From Verrucomicrobiota bacterium (GTDB lineage: Bacteria > Verrucomicrobiota > Verrucomicrobiia > Verrucomicrobiales > Akkermansiaceae), in contig JAFLEH010000040.1 of the NCBI GenBank assembly GCA_017301995.1, forward strand, positions 1-64,000: a stretch of DNA of 64,000 bases, in the 5' to 3' direction. Numbering within the stretch: position 1 is the first letter of the stretch; each line of letters opens with the position of its first letter. This document shows, one piece after another, positions 9,905 through 19,800 of this stretch. A model generated the notes under the pieces. It worked only from the letters and a program-made list of their open reading frames with translations, ran no database searches and was not told the DNA's origin. Both the position numbers and the translations under genes were made by a program.

Positions 9905-9914
9905 CCAGTGTAAC
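9905..9914 (+). promoter_or_regulatory. CCAGTGTAAC element upstream of the second PATR gene
   Basis: Second copy of the 10-mer found at 4967-4976, again ending 88 bases before the start codon. The spacer it lies in (9838-10002) has no other clear signal and no strong Shine-Dalgarno sequence before ATG 10003. Confidence 0.4.
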
Positions 9915-10002
9915 CTAATTCGCGATTCCCGAAGAACCATTTCTGACTTACTGGGTTCAAAACTTCATTCATTCCGCAAAAAGCCTCATCCGAAATCGTC
10001 CT

Positions 10003-12663
10003 ATGAAACCAAAACAACGCCCCCTCCTGTGCTCCGTTCTTCCTGCCCACATCGCGCTGGGTTTCGGACTCGCCGTGGTGGGCATTCCATCCCAGTCCGC
10101 TTCGGCTGACTCCATCGCTTGGAACGGAACCACCGGTTCCAACTGGAACGACACAGCCAGTTGGAACCCTACGCAAATTCCCACATCGGCTGACGATCTC
10201 ACCATTCTCGGCCCCGTGAACATAGCGGGCGCGCTCACCATCAACGTCAATACCGCTGCCGCAGCCAACACGATCAACTTCACCAACACCAGCACCACCG
10301 CTCTCACCAACACTACAAGCGGCGCTAATCAGACGCTTACCCTACAAGGCGGTCTCACGGTCGGCACCGGCGCGGTCACCATCGGTTCCGCCACCGCCAA
10401 CCAAAACGTCAACATCGCCCTCGGTGCCAGCCAGACCTGGGACATCGGCAGCGGTGGGCTAACGGTGGTCAATGTGATCAGCGGTTCCGGTTTTCAACTT
10501 ACCAAGAACGGCACAGGCACGCTGACTCTCAGTGGCGCGAACACTTACTCCGGAGGCACCGTGCTGAACGCAGGCACGCTGACGCTTGGGAATGCCACCG
10601 CACTTGGCAGCGGTGCCTTGACCCTCAAGGGCGGCACGCTGCTAAGTACCACCAACAGCCAGACGATCACCAACAATATTGTTCTCGACGGCAGCGCTAC
10701 AATACAGCGTGGCTCCGGAGCTTTCAACTTTGCTCTTAACGGTGGCATCAGCGGTTCCGGAAATCTGACATTGAACACCGGGGGCAACAATAACTCATTG
10801 TATCTGGGAGGCACCAACACGATGACCAGCGGAACGATCACCTACCAGACAAGCACCTCTGGCATTGTCCGCTTTTCGACTGTGAATGCCGGCAACGAGA
10901 ACGTGGCCTGGGTGTTCAACAGGCTCGCGAATTTCGATCTTGGCGCTGGAACGAGAACCATCAAGTTCGGCTCGCTGAGCGGGACGGGCGGCTTGGCGGG
11001 AAACACCGCCGGAACCTTGACGATTGAGGCGGGAAACCTGGGCCTGAACGACTCTTACTCCGGACAAATCACCAACGGGGCGAACAGTGTAATCGGGTTG
11101 ACCAAGGTCGGCAGCGGCACGCTGACTTTGACGGCGGGGAACAACAATTATACCGGCGGCACGACCATTCAGAACGGCACGTTGAACGCCACCTATGCTA
11201 CCGGCACTAGCAACACCACCTTTTCCGCAGTGCCAGCGGGCCAGGCAATTTCGGTTGCCAATGGTGCCGCCCTTGTCCTTACCCTCAACGGTTCCAGAGA
11301 CGCCTTTTTCAACCAGACGATCACCGGCAGTGGCTCGACGACCGTCACCACGTCGGGGAGCGCTGGCCGCTTTCTCAACATCACCTCAACTCTAAACAAC
11401 CGCTTCTCCAGCGACGGTGACCTTACGGTCGATTCAGTTGGAACCGGAACGATTGGTCTGAACCTGTTTGGCTCCAACCAGACAATCGGAGCGTTGAAAG
11501 GCGGCAACCTTGCGATTATCACCACCAACGGCAATGGAACGACGTCGACGCTCACCATCGGGAACAATAACAACAGCGGCACGTATTCGGGTCAGTTGAC
11601 CCAAGGGGGAGGGGCGTACATCCTTGCAATCACCAAAGTGGGCACCGGCACGCAGACGCTCACCGGGAGCAGCAACAACTATACCGGTATGACTTCGATC
11701 AACGGCGGCACCTTGAACGCCGGTCACGCCAATGCCTTTGGCACCACCGGAAACATCACCTTCGGCGGTGGCGCCTTGCAATACAGCGCCGCTTCCGCCG
11801 GCACCAACTTTGCCTCCCGCATCAAGAACAGCAGCGGAGCGATCGCGATCGATACCAACGGACAGTCCGTATCCCTGGGGGGACTGGATAGCTCGAACAC
11901 CGGCGGCCTCACCAAATCGGGCGCCGGCACGCTCACGCTAACCGGCGCGAACACCTACACCGGCGACACCACGGTGGCGGGGGGAACGCTTGCCCTCGGT
12001 GGAACGGGCTCCATTGCTTCCAGCGCGAAGATCAAAGTCTCCACCACCCTGAGTGTCACCGGCCTCACGGGGGACTTCACCTTGGAGGCGGCCCAAACCT
12101 TGGTCGGCAGCGGCACCCTCCTCGCCACCGGCAGGACGGTTACCGCCAATGGCACGCTCGCCCCCGGCAACAGCCCCGGCACCTTCACCCAGGATGGAGG
12201 CACACTCCGACTTGGCCTCAACGGAGATCTGAACTGGCAGGTCTATGATGCGGCTGGCGTGGCAGGAAGCGGCTACGACACCGTGAGCCTGACCAGCGGC
12301 TCCATCCTCGATTTGTCGCTTCTCAGCGCGAGCAACCGGTATAACATCAATCTCTGGAGCCTCTCCGGCCTCGGTCCGGACGTGAATGGCGATGCGATCC
12401 ACTTCGACAACACCCAATCCTATGGCTGGACCTTGTTCTCGACCGACAGCGCGATTACCGGCTTCGATCCCTCTTATTTCAACATCCAGACTGGTGCCGC
12501 GAATGGCACGGCTGGATTCAGCAACGCGCTTGGTGCCGGCTCGTTCCGCGTGGCCCTCGGCGACGGCAACACCGATCTGGTCCTTCAGTTCATTCCCGAG
12601 CCCGATGCCGCACTCCTCGGCGCCCTGGGAATGCTGATGCTCCTGCGCCGTCGCCGGCCATAA
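10003..12663 (+). CDS. PATR protein with PEP-CTERM tail, twin of the preceding gene
   Basis: This 886-aa secreted PATR protein closely copies the start of the preceding protein: M-K-P-K-Q-R-P-L-L then A-V-V-G-I-P-S-Q-S-A and N-T-A-A-A-A-N-T-I-N-F. It keeps fewer PATR units and ends differently. The last 26 residues, F-I-P-E-P-D-A-A-L-L-G followed by L-M-L-L-R-R-R-R-P, form a PEP-CTERM sorting signal: the PEP motif, a transmembrane-like stretch and an Arg cluster. In known systems exosortase processes this tag and the protein goes to the envelope or extracellular matrix; no exosortase gene lies in this window. A non-PATR beta domain precedes the tag (about residues 730-855). With its neighbour it forms the first of four twin pairs. 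Confidence 0.9.
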   Translation: MKPKQRPLLCSVLPAHIALGFGLAVVGIPSQSASADSIAWNGTTGSNWNDTASWNPTQIPTSADDLTILGPVNIAGALTINVNTAAAANTINFTNTSTTALTNTTSGANQTLTLQGGLTVGTGAVTIGSATANQNVNIALGASQTWDIGSGGLTVVNVISGSGFQLTKNGTGTLTLSGANTYSGGTVLNAGTLTLGNATALGSGALTLKGGTLLSTTNSQTITNNIVLDGSATIQRGSGAFNFALNGGISGSGNLTLNTGGNNNSLYLGGTNTMTSGTITYQTSTSGIVRFSTVNAGNENVAWVFNRLANFDLGAGTRTIKFGSLSGTGGLAGNTAGTLTIEAGNLGLNDSYSGQITNGANSVIGLTKVGSGTLTLTAGNNNYTGGTTIQNGTLNATYATGTSNTTFSAVPAGQAISVANGAALVLTLNGSRDAFFNQTITGSGSTTVTTSGSAGRFLNITSTLNNRFSSDGDLTVDSVGTGTIGLNLFGSNQTIGALKGGNLAIITTNGNGTTSTLTIGNNNNSGTYSGQLTQGGGAYILAITKVGTGTQTLTGSSNNYTGMTSINGGTLNAGHANAFGTTGNITFGGGALQYSAASAGTNFASRIKNSSGAIAIDTNGQSVSLGGLDSSNTGGLTKSGAGTLTLTGANTYTGDTTVAGGTLALGGTGSIASSAKIKVSTTLSVTGLTGDFTLEAAQTLVGSGTLLATGRTVTANGTLAPGNSPGTFTQDGGTLRLGLNGDLNWQVYDAAGVAGSGYDTVSLTSGSILDLSLLSASNRYNINLWSLSGLGPDVNGDAIHFDNTQSYGWTLFSTDSAITGFDPSYFNIQTGAANGTAGFSNALGAGSFRVALGDGNTDLVLQFIPEPDAALLGALGMLMLLRRRRP
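10911..11690 (+). repeat. Long direct repeat, copy 2 (partner 8397-9170)
   Basis: The counterpart of the duplicated PATR segment in the first gene. Differences are scattered single bases and small in-frame indels, as expected if both copies still encode protein. Confidence 0.75.
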
Positions 12664-12685
12664 AGCGGGGAAAATGAACGCTTTA
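12661..12685 (+). terminator. Small stem-loop at the end of the second PATR gene
   Basis: TAAAGCG (starting with the stop codon) pairs with CGCTTTA around an 11-base loop. There is no real T-run after it, so it is at best a weak terminator or an mRNA-end stabiliser. Confidence 0.3.
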
Positions 12686-12837
12686 CGCATGACGATCAGT
12701 GGGCAAAATCGGAGTTCGGGATGAATTTTGAGGCGCAAAATCCTTGTAGGAAGTTTCCATCACCCGTAGGCGTGTTCCCATTTGCCGGAGGAAACCAGTT
12801 CCTTGCGCACACTCCACGGGGCGCGGCCGCTGACGAA

Positions 12838-13179
12838 CTAGAACATGGTGGACATGCGGGCCTCCTTGACGGCTTCGGTCGCGGTGATGCGCATGAGACC
12901 GATGGCGCGTTCGCTGTTGACGATCCAGGCCTGGATGTTGGCAAAGGGGACCGGGCCTCAGTTCTGGTTCTGGCCGTTGCGGCCCGAGGTCATGTATTGA
13001 GCGGAAACGGCTGCCGCCGCATGGGCCATGCTCACCGACGACTCCAGCAACTCGCCCATGCTGAATTCACCCCGACCGATCTGGACGCGGTTCATGATGC
13101 ATTCGGCCACGGCGTTCACCGGCGAAATTCTCTGTGATGCTTCCAGCTCCCCAGGAATGCCAGCCTCGGCCCGAACCAT
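12838..13179 (-). pseudogene. Hypothetical protein remnant with in-frame TGA
   Basis: Read on the minus strand, one frame gives M-V-R-A-E-A-G-I-P-G, then I-S-P-V-N-A-V-A-E-C-I-M-N-R-V, then S-G-R-N-G-Q-N-Q-N and a TGA at 12958-12960. The same frame then continues as G-P-V-P-F-A-N-I-Q-A-W-I-V-N-S-E-R-A-I-G and ends M-S-T-M-F at a TAG at 12838-12840. The composition on both sides of the TGA is normal for a helical protein, unlike the plus-strand shadow. I do not recognise the family. A nonsense mutation in a degraded gene is most likely; two very short genes or stop readthrough are less likely. Confidence 0.5.
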
Positions 13180-13279
13180 GATCGTTCCTGACGGCGTGGG
13201 CGGCGTGGTCCACGCAGTCTCGCCTTGCGTGCGGCGGCCTTGACATGCGGATCGGGTTGGGGCGGGATGCGGATACGGG

Positions 13280-13318
13280 GAATCTTAGACAGGATGGACA
13301 GGATTCACAGGATGGCGG
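13280..13318. repeat. Short tandem ACAGGATGG / ACAGGATTC repeat
   Basis: Three imperfect 9-base units (ACAGGATGG, ACAGGATTC, ACAGGATGG) stand in a row. Such units are common between genes in Verrucomicrobia and Planctomycetes in my recollection. No coding function is seen. Confidence 0.5.
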
Positions 13319-13465
13319 AGGAGGTTCGCTTGCACAGTTCGGTCGGCGGACCGCTCCTCAGCGCCCGGTGTTCATTCCCGATGCCGCGCCCGCCGACCTC
13401 GCCTCACCATCGTAGCGATGCAAGCACAAATATGGGGGTCAGGCACCGCATTCCCGTAAGTTCGT

Positions 13466-16400
13466 CTACGGGGCACTCGGTTCCACCCGTTCCACGCGCC
13501 AGAATCGGCGCGGCCCGGTGGCGCCGCCGACATGGGTGAATACCAGCGGCTCCCCGGTGCCCGCCTTGGTTTCCACGGGCACCCAGTCGCCGAGCGTCGT
13601 CCCGGACCAGAGCCGGTAGTCGAAACTCGGCTCGGACGGGCAGGTGATCACCGCGTCCGGCTGTCCCGGTGCGAGCGCCAGCTTCAGCTCCGGCGGCTTC
13701 TGGAAATAGGAGCGGACATCCCACTCCATCACCGACACCCGGGTGGCGCCGTTGGCGGGCGCGGTGAAGCCGTAGCCGCCCTCGGAGGCTTGGTGAAAGA
13801 GGTGGAGGACCCCGTCGCGCTTCCACAGGTCCCAGTCGAACACCGGCTCGTAAATCCCCATGTTTTCCGTGGTGAGTTCGAAGCTGGTCCACAGCAACCT
13901 CTGCGGGTCCGCCGCCTTCGGCAGGCTGTGGACCACGGTGATGCCATTGGTTTCGAAGTTGTCGCGGTAAAGGACGATGATGCGGTCCTGATTGTCGCAC
14001 AGGATGATCGGCCGACCGAGATCGCGGACGAAGGACTCGCTGTATTTGGTGGTCGTGGGATCGTTGGTCCGGTTGGAAATCTGGCGGACCTGCCAGGTGC
14101 CCGCGTCGTCGCGGAACACGACCTGATACTGGCGGCGGTGGTTGCCGGAGGCGGCTTCGGGAGCCCACCAGGTGGCGATGACCGGGTTGTGGTTCGCGTC
14201 GAAATCCTGCCCGCCGGAGTTGATGAGGCTGGATCCTTCTGGAATGGTTAGGATATGTTCCGCAGCGGTCGCCGGGTCGCCGCTCTCGCCGTTGCGGGAG
14301 ATGGGGAGTTGATAGTTCGTGCCGTCGTGGCGCTTCCAGGTCAGACCCGCGTCCTCGGAGCGGGCATAGGCCATGTTGTTGTTGGTCTGATAGCCCGTCT
14401 GGCCGAGCGGCGAGCCGCTGTTGTAGCGCCAGCACCAGGTGAAGACCAACCGGCCCAGCGCGTCGAGCTGCGGCAGGTTCGGATAGGCGTTGTAGTCCGG
14501 CGACCAGCCGCGGCCCTTGATGAAGGGAACCTGCGCCGTGCCGTCGAGGTGGACATTGCTCCAGGTGTTGGTCGTGTTGTTCCAGCGGTTGAGATACTGG
14601 TCGCCGGCACCCGATCCGCCCTCGCGGAAATGATAGAGCAGGCCGCCGTCCGGGAGGTTGTAGAATTGCGGATAGGTGACCGTGCCTTCGTTGCCGGTCA
14701 TGGTGGTGTCCGGGCCGAAGGTGATCGGCCCGGTGCCGGTGACCGGAGCGGTCGAGCGCGAGTAATGGAAGGCGTCGGCGTGCATGCCCCAGGACATGTG
14801 CATGTAGCCGTCGCCATCGATGGCGAAGCAGACCACATCGTGGCCGTCGTTGATGTTGTTCGCGGTGAAGGTCGGATGGCGGAAGACCTCCCAGTCCGCG
14901 GATCCCAGCGTCCGGCGGCCGATCCAGATGCGGTTGTTCGTGGGATACGCGGCATCGAACTGATGGCGTCCGTAGTAGGCGACGAACTGCTGGTTGCCGA
15001 CGGTGTGAAGGCTGTTGCGGATGAACGACACGGTGTTGATCCCCGAGTTTCCGCCGAATCCGAACTCGCTGCTCGACGCGTTGTTGTCGTCCACCGGCAC
15101 CAGCTTGACGGCGGTTCCCGGCGGGCGGGAGGCGGGGTCGGTCGGCAGGGTTCCGGCGAGCTGCTCCTGGAGGTTGGAAAAGCGGTCGCCGTCCGGGTCG
15201 TCGCCGCCGTTGTGGTCGAGGTGGTTGAAATGGCTCAACTCCCAGGCGTCGGGCAGGCTGTCGGCGTCGGTGTCCGCCGATGACGACGCGCGGTTGGTCG
15301 GGACCGACGGGGTGGATAACTCGGTGGCGTTGCTTTCGCCGTCGCCGTCCGGGTCGCCGGCCGCATTTTGGGAAAGGTTGCCAAACCACTGGATTTCCCA
15401 GGCATCCGGCAGGCCATCGCCGTCCGTGTCGTTGGGATCGTTGGCCACCGTCGGGTTGGTGCCGTTTTGGAACTCGGCGAGGTTGTCGAGCGTGTCGAGG
15501 TCGGGATTGCCCCCGGCGTCCTCGTCCAGATCGTGGAACCAGAATTGTTCCCACGAGTCCGGCAATCCGTCGTCGTCGGAATCGACCGTGCTGAAGATGA
15601 AGTCGCCGGCACCACGGGCGGTGGAGCTGATCCGGACTTCGTCGATGAGTCCCACAAAATTGATCCGGGACGGCGTCCTGCCGATTTGGCCGACGGCGAG
15701 GTCGATGGCGCCGGGGAGCAGGTCATTTGCCAGTGTTTTGGTGCCCACGAGGTTGGCATTGAAGACCCCGGAGTCCACCCGGGTCCAGTAGTAGTTGAGA
15801 GTGCCGTTGCCATCGTAGGTCACGGCGAGGTGAAACCAGACGCCCTGGGCCACCGCGTGGGGACCGGTGGTCGGCAGGAGGACGATCTTGTTTTCGACGC
15901 CGGTGCCGTTGCGGATGTTGATGAACTCGAGGGCCGGTGAGGTGAGGGCCGTGGTGAACCCGTCAACGCCGGGAATCACCCCCACGGGAACGAGGCGGAG
16001 TTGGAAGGAGCGGACGCCGCCGCCGGTGTCGTCCTGGTCGCCGCTGAGGATTTGCATGGTCGAATTCCGCAGCGGCTGGGCGATCAGCGGATTGAAATCG
16101 AGCCGCACCATCGCCTCCATGGTGAAGGCACCGCTCACCGGATCCATGAACGAGGTGGTCACATTGTCCGTCGCGGCGTTGACGAGGGTGGCCGCCGCGA
16201 GGTAGGCGTCGGTGCCGGTTCCCGCCGCCACATTCGCCCCGCTGTCAACCGTGCCCAGTGCCTTGCCTAACCCGGTGAAGCCGGCATTTCCGAGCGTCGC
16301 CCCGCCGCCGAGGACGGCCAGCGGGACTCCGCCGGTGAGCGCGGCGTCCGCCACCGGCACCGCAGTCTCGTTGAAATGCCAGAGGTGGAGCGTGGCAGCG

Positions 16401-16489
16401 TCCGGAGCATAGGGGCCGACCACCTGTGCCCGCGCGCCGTCTAGCGGCGCGAGAAACAGGAGCGGAATGAAGAAACGAGCGGGTGACAT
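13466..16489 (-). CDS. LamG + TSP3 + BNR_4 beta-propeller protein, candidate polysaccharide lyase
   Basis: This 1007-aa secreted protein has four parts. A LamG-like jelly roll (residues about 25-305) begins L-H-L-W-H-F-N-E-T. Three thrombospondin-3-like calcium repeats (about 310-450) follow, each of the form D-x-D-x-D-G-L-P-D-x-W-E. Then comes a BNR_4 propeller (about 460-900) and a short C-terminal beta domain ending F-W-R-V-E-R-V. The propeller has D-G-H-D near residue 550 and D-G-D-G-Y-M-H-M-S-W-G-M-H then F-H-Y, the His-rich pattern of BNR_4 proteins. PL24 and PL25 ulvan lyases belong to this wider fold, so a lyase is possible but a non-catalytic or hydrolytic role is not excluded. I chose ATG 16489, which gives the signal peptide M-S-P-A-R-F-F-I-P-L-L-F-L-A-P-L; the frame is open to 16576. 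Confidence 0.85.
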   Translation of the reverse strand: MSPARFFIPLLFLAPLDGARAQVVGPYAPDAATLHLWHFNETAVPVADAALTGGVPLAVLGGGATLGNAGFTGLGKALGTVDSGANVAAGTGTDAYLAAATLVNAATDNVTTSFMDPVSGAFTMEAMVRLDFNPLIAQPLRNSTMQILSGDQDDTGGGVRSFQLRLVPVGVIPGVDGFTTALTSPALEFINIRNGTGVENKIVLLPTTGPHAVAQGVWFHLAVTYDGNGTLNYYWTRVDSGVFNANLVGTKTLANDLLPGAIDLAVGQIGRTPSRINFVGLIDEVRISSTARGAGDFIFSTVDSDDDGLPDSWEQFWFHDLDEDAGGNPDLDTLDNLAEFQNGTNPTVANDPNDTDGDGLPDAWEIQWFGNLSQNAAGDPDGDGESNATELSTPSVPTNRASSSADTDADSLPDAWELSHFNHLDHNGGDDPDGDRFSNLQEQLAGTLPTDPASRPPGTAVKLVPVDDNNASSSEFGFGGNSGINTVSFIRNSLHTVGNQQFVAYYGRHQFDAAYPTNNRIWIGRRTLGSADWEVFRHPTFTANNINDGHDVVCFAIDGDGYMHMSWGMHADAFHYSRSTAPVTGTGPITFGPDTTMTGNEGTVTYPQFYNLPDGGLLYHFREGGSGAGDQYLNRWNNTTNTWSNVHLDGTAQVPFIKGRGWSPDYNAYPNLPQLDALGRLVFTWCWRYNSGSPLGQTGYQTNNNMAYARSEDAGLTWKRHDGTNYQLPISRNGESGDPATAAEHILTIPEGSSLINSGGQDFDANHNPVIATWWAPEAASGNHRRQYQVVFRDDAGTWQVRQISNRTNDPTTTKYSESFVRDLGRPIILCDNQDRIIVLYRDNFETNGITVVHSLPKAADPQRLLWTSFELTTENMGIYEPVFDWDLWKRDGVLHLFHQASEGGYGFTAPANGATRVSVMEWDVRSYFQKPPELKLALAPGQPDAVITCPSEPSFDYRLWSGTTLGDWVPVETKAGTGEPLVFTHVGGATGPRRFWRVERVEPSAP

Positions 16490-16802
16490 GATGAAACTCG
16501 GGTGGCAGACAGTAGCGCGGGCGGAGCGGCTTGCAACCCTACAAGTCCCTGTCGAAGCCGTCGTCCCGCGAGCCACCGGTCCACCTACCCATTTTAACGG
16601 GTAGGCAATACAGTAAAGCCCACTAGGCTTTTGCCGCCGATTGTGTTGCGCCCTGTTCTTTTCACATCATGTAAAAGTCCTTTATTCTCTTTCCGCAGCT
16701 TGAGGTTCGCTCTTGCCCGCGAAGGTCATTTGGAGTGTCCCAGCCAACTGCCTCCGCCTGATTCCGCCAATTTTCCCAGTCCTTCCGATCCCATTGACGA
16801 CC
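16490..16802. promoter_or_regulatory. Divergent spacer between BNR_4 and beta-helix genes
   Basis: This 313-base spacer contains the inverted repeat CTACCC-N8-GGGTAG at 16585-16604. The right part is a 15-mer that recurs upstream of two other genes. No gene is seen; the beta-helix frame is open from 16713, but the upstream residues are not a signal sequence. Confidence 0.5.
16590..16604 (+). promoter_or_regulatory. CATTTTAACGGGTAG box, copy 1
   Basis: The same 15-mer occurs at 22697-22711, and with one mismatch at 44055-44069. Here it lies inside an inverted repeat CTACCC ... GGGTAG. A poor -10-like TAGGCT sits 19 bases after it. It lies about 200 bases before the start chosen for the beta-helix gene. 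Confidence 0.5.
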
Positions 16803-19800
16803 GTGCCCACCTTAAAAGTCATCCGCTTTCTGCTTGCCGCCTGCGTTCTGGGTGTCGGCCTCGTTTCCACTCATGCCGCCACCTATCATCTCGACGCCGG
16901 CTCGGGCAACGACTCCGCCGACGGACTCACTCCGGGCACCGCGTGGCAGACTCTGACCAAGGCGAACTCGGTGGTTTATCAGCCCGGGGACAACCTGTTG
17001 CTGAAATCAGGGGCCACCTGGACCGGCCGCTTGCTGCCGCAAGGATCCGGCACTTTGGCGGCGCGCATCGTCATCGACCGCTACGGCGACGGACCGAAGC
17101 CGCTGATTCACGGCGGCGGAGTGTCCGGAGGAGCGGTCACCTTGCAAAACAGCCAATACTGGACGATCCGCAATCTGGAAATCACCAACAACGGATCCTC
17201 CGAGCCCAAGAAAATGGGTATTCTCGTCCGCAACGATTGCGTCGGCACCCTGTCCGGCATCGAGGTTCGCGATTGCGACATTCATGATGTCACCGGAGTG
17301 ATGACCAACTACATCGATGGCAAGGAAAGCGGCGGGATCGTCTTTTCCATAACCGCCTCAAATCTCTCGGTGCCATCGAAGTGGCAAAACATTGTCATCG
17401 AGGGCAACACCATCCGCAATGTGGTCCGCGAGGGCATCCTGATGCAGTCGCTGTGGGTCAACAAGCCGCAGGATCCGAACACCTACTGGGCGGGACTCGG
17501 TGACTATTACCCGTCCGAGAACATTCGCATCGCGTCCAACACGCTCGAAAATATCGGCGGCGACGGCATCATCCCGTGGTGCGTGAAAAACTCCATCATC
17601 GAATACAACCTCGTCCGCCGATCGAACAACAACTCCCTCGGCCAGGGACACGCCGGGCTGTGGCCCTATATCTGCGAGGATGTGATCATGCAGTTCAACG
17701 AGGTCTGCGAAACGAAGACCGCCTACGACGGCATGGCTCTCGATTTCGACAACAGCGACCAGCGCTGCATCTACCAATACAACTACAGCCACGACAACGA
17801 GGGCGGATTCCTCAACATGTGCTGCGACGGCAACGGCAACGGCAACATCGCCCGCTACAACATCAGCCAGAACGACGGCTGCATTGCCGGCGGCCGCGTT
17901 TTCCTCGTTCACGGCCACGGCAACCACGGCTATCAGGTTTACAACAACACGATCTTCGTCAGCAGGAACAACCCGCCCATGTTCGAGCAGGGAGCCGCCA
18001 GCACCGGTAGCGATATCACTTTCAAAAACAACATCTTCATCAACAGCGGCACGGGTTCCTTCAACGCGCCCGGAGGATGTTATTTCGACAACAACCTTTA
18101 CCACGGCAACGGCCACATCGCGGCCGACCCGCGGAAAATACTCGCGAATCCCATGCAGGTTTTCCCCGGCAGCGGTGCGAATGGACTCAATTCGCTTGAT
18201 GGCTACAAACTCCTGGCAGGTTCCCCCGCGCTTGGCAGTGGTCTGGTCATCGCAAACAACGGCGGCCTCGATTACTGGGGGAACGCGGTTTCCTCCACAG
18301 CCGCGCCGAACATCGGTGCCTACAACGGCAGCGCGGCTCCACCCATGACGCCATCCTCCGGTATCTGGACCCAAGAAGCCGGGGGCCTGTGGACCGCTGG
18401 CGGAAACTGGCTAGGCAACTCCATGGCCATCGGTTCCGACATGACGGCCACCATCCCGCAAACCACGGCGGTCACGGTGCAGCAGCCTATCGATGACTTC
18501 CCTCTCGGCGGATTCATCTTTTCCGGAGCAAACCATGTCGTCTCAGGCGGATCGTTTCTTCTCAACGCTTCGTCCGCCATGCCATCCGTGGAAGTCGCCG
18601 GCGGCTCCTCCACGATTGGCTCCACCCTTCGCGGCATGGCTGGTCTCCGAAAGACGGGAAATGGCACGCTTACCCTTACCGGCATCAGCACCTATTCCGG
18701 CGGCACGGTCGTCGATGCCGGCACACTGGCACTTCACTCCACAATCTCCGACCAATCGGTGATCCGTGGTGGTCTGACCGTCAACCCTGGTGCATCGGTC
18801 GCTATCTCCGGTGCCGACTATGCGGGGTTAGGCCGCACGGGCGGAGCGAATGTCACTGCCTTGAACATCAACGGAGGCACCGTGACCAACACGATCCAGA
18901 GTTTCCTCACGGGAGCCACGGTCAATCTAACATACGGCGCCATGAACGGCGGTGGCTTTCACATCATCAGCAGCACCTTGAACAGCAAGGCCAGCTCCAA
19001 TCCATCCACGGTTTCCAGCAATCTCATCGTCCGCAGGGACTACGGCTCGGCGGATCCGAACATCGATGTCGAGGATGGCAGCGCCCCAACCGACTTGCTC
19101 ATCAGCGGGATCATCGCCGAGGTCTTTTCCTCCGGTCTCGGCAAATCCGGTGCGGGCAAACTGGTCCTCACGGGAGCCAACGCCTATACCGGAACCACCA
19201 ACATCAACGCGGGAACCTTGAGCATTTCCGGCACGGGAAAAATTTACACCGGCTCCGGCTGGGCTGCGAGAACGGTGAATGTGAATGCGTCCGCCGTGCT
19301 GGAGATCGACCGTTGGAATGGCGATGGAAGCTTGGGACAGTCCGACTACCGGGCCTCGGGCCTCGTGCTCAACGGCGGCACGCTTCGTTACACCGGATCC
19401 GAAACGACGACTCCATCCGCCATCGACGGAAGCACGGGCCGGGCTTTCAGCCTTGGAGTCAACGGCGGAACGCTGGAAAGCGCGGCACCTCCGGGCTATG
19501 TGTTCGCCATCACCCAATACAATGGCGATCCTGGAACCTATGCGCTACCTGCTTTCAACAGCACCCTGACGCTTGCAGGTTCTGGGAATGGCTATATCGG
19601 CAAGATCCTATCCGGTAGTGGTGGCGTGACCAAATCCGGAGGCGGCACCTGGTCTCTGGTTCGCGCCAATGCCTACACCGGCCCCACCACGGTCCTTTCC
19701 GGCACGCTCAGCCTCGGCGATGGCTCCAACAAGACCAATCTGGCAAACAACGCGGCGGTCAACATTTCCAAAGGAGCCACACTTCATCTGAACTACTCCG

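Larger units (their letters stand above)
12664..13465. other. Decayed intergenic region without an intact gene
   Basis: About 800 bases separate the second PATR gene from the converging BNR_4 gene. They contain a minus-strand coding remnant interrupted by TGA (12838-13179), an ACAGGATGG-type repeat (near 13280-13318) and the word GGGGTCAGGCACC near 13435. I recall similar words from dispersed intergenic elements in related phyla. Nothing else coding is convincing on either strand. Confidence 0.5.

Noticed and set aside
5065..12663. CRISPR-like or tandem repeat array
   Set aside because: The regular repeats are in-frame PATR protein units with variable length and no constant spacers.
12721..13137. 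138-aa plus-strand protein
   Set aside because: His/Gly/Asp-rich shadow of the more protein-like minus-strand remnant; no start signal.
13429..13450. Transposase remnant suggested by the word GGGGTCAGGCACC
   Set aside because: Only the short word is present, with no partner repeat and no coding remnant of a transposase.
13404..15554. 716-aa minus-strand frame overlapping the BNR_4 gene
   Set aside because: It is Arg/Pro/Gly-rich without domain patterns, has no signal sequence, and lies in another frame of a gene with clear domains.
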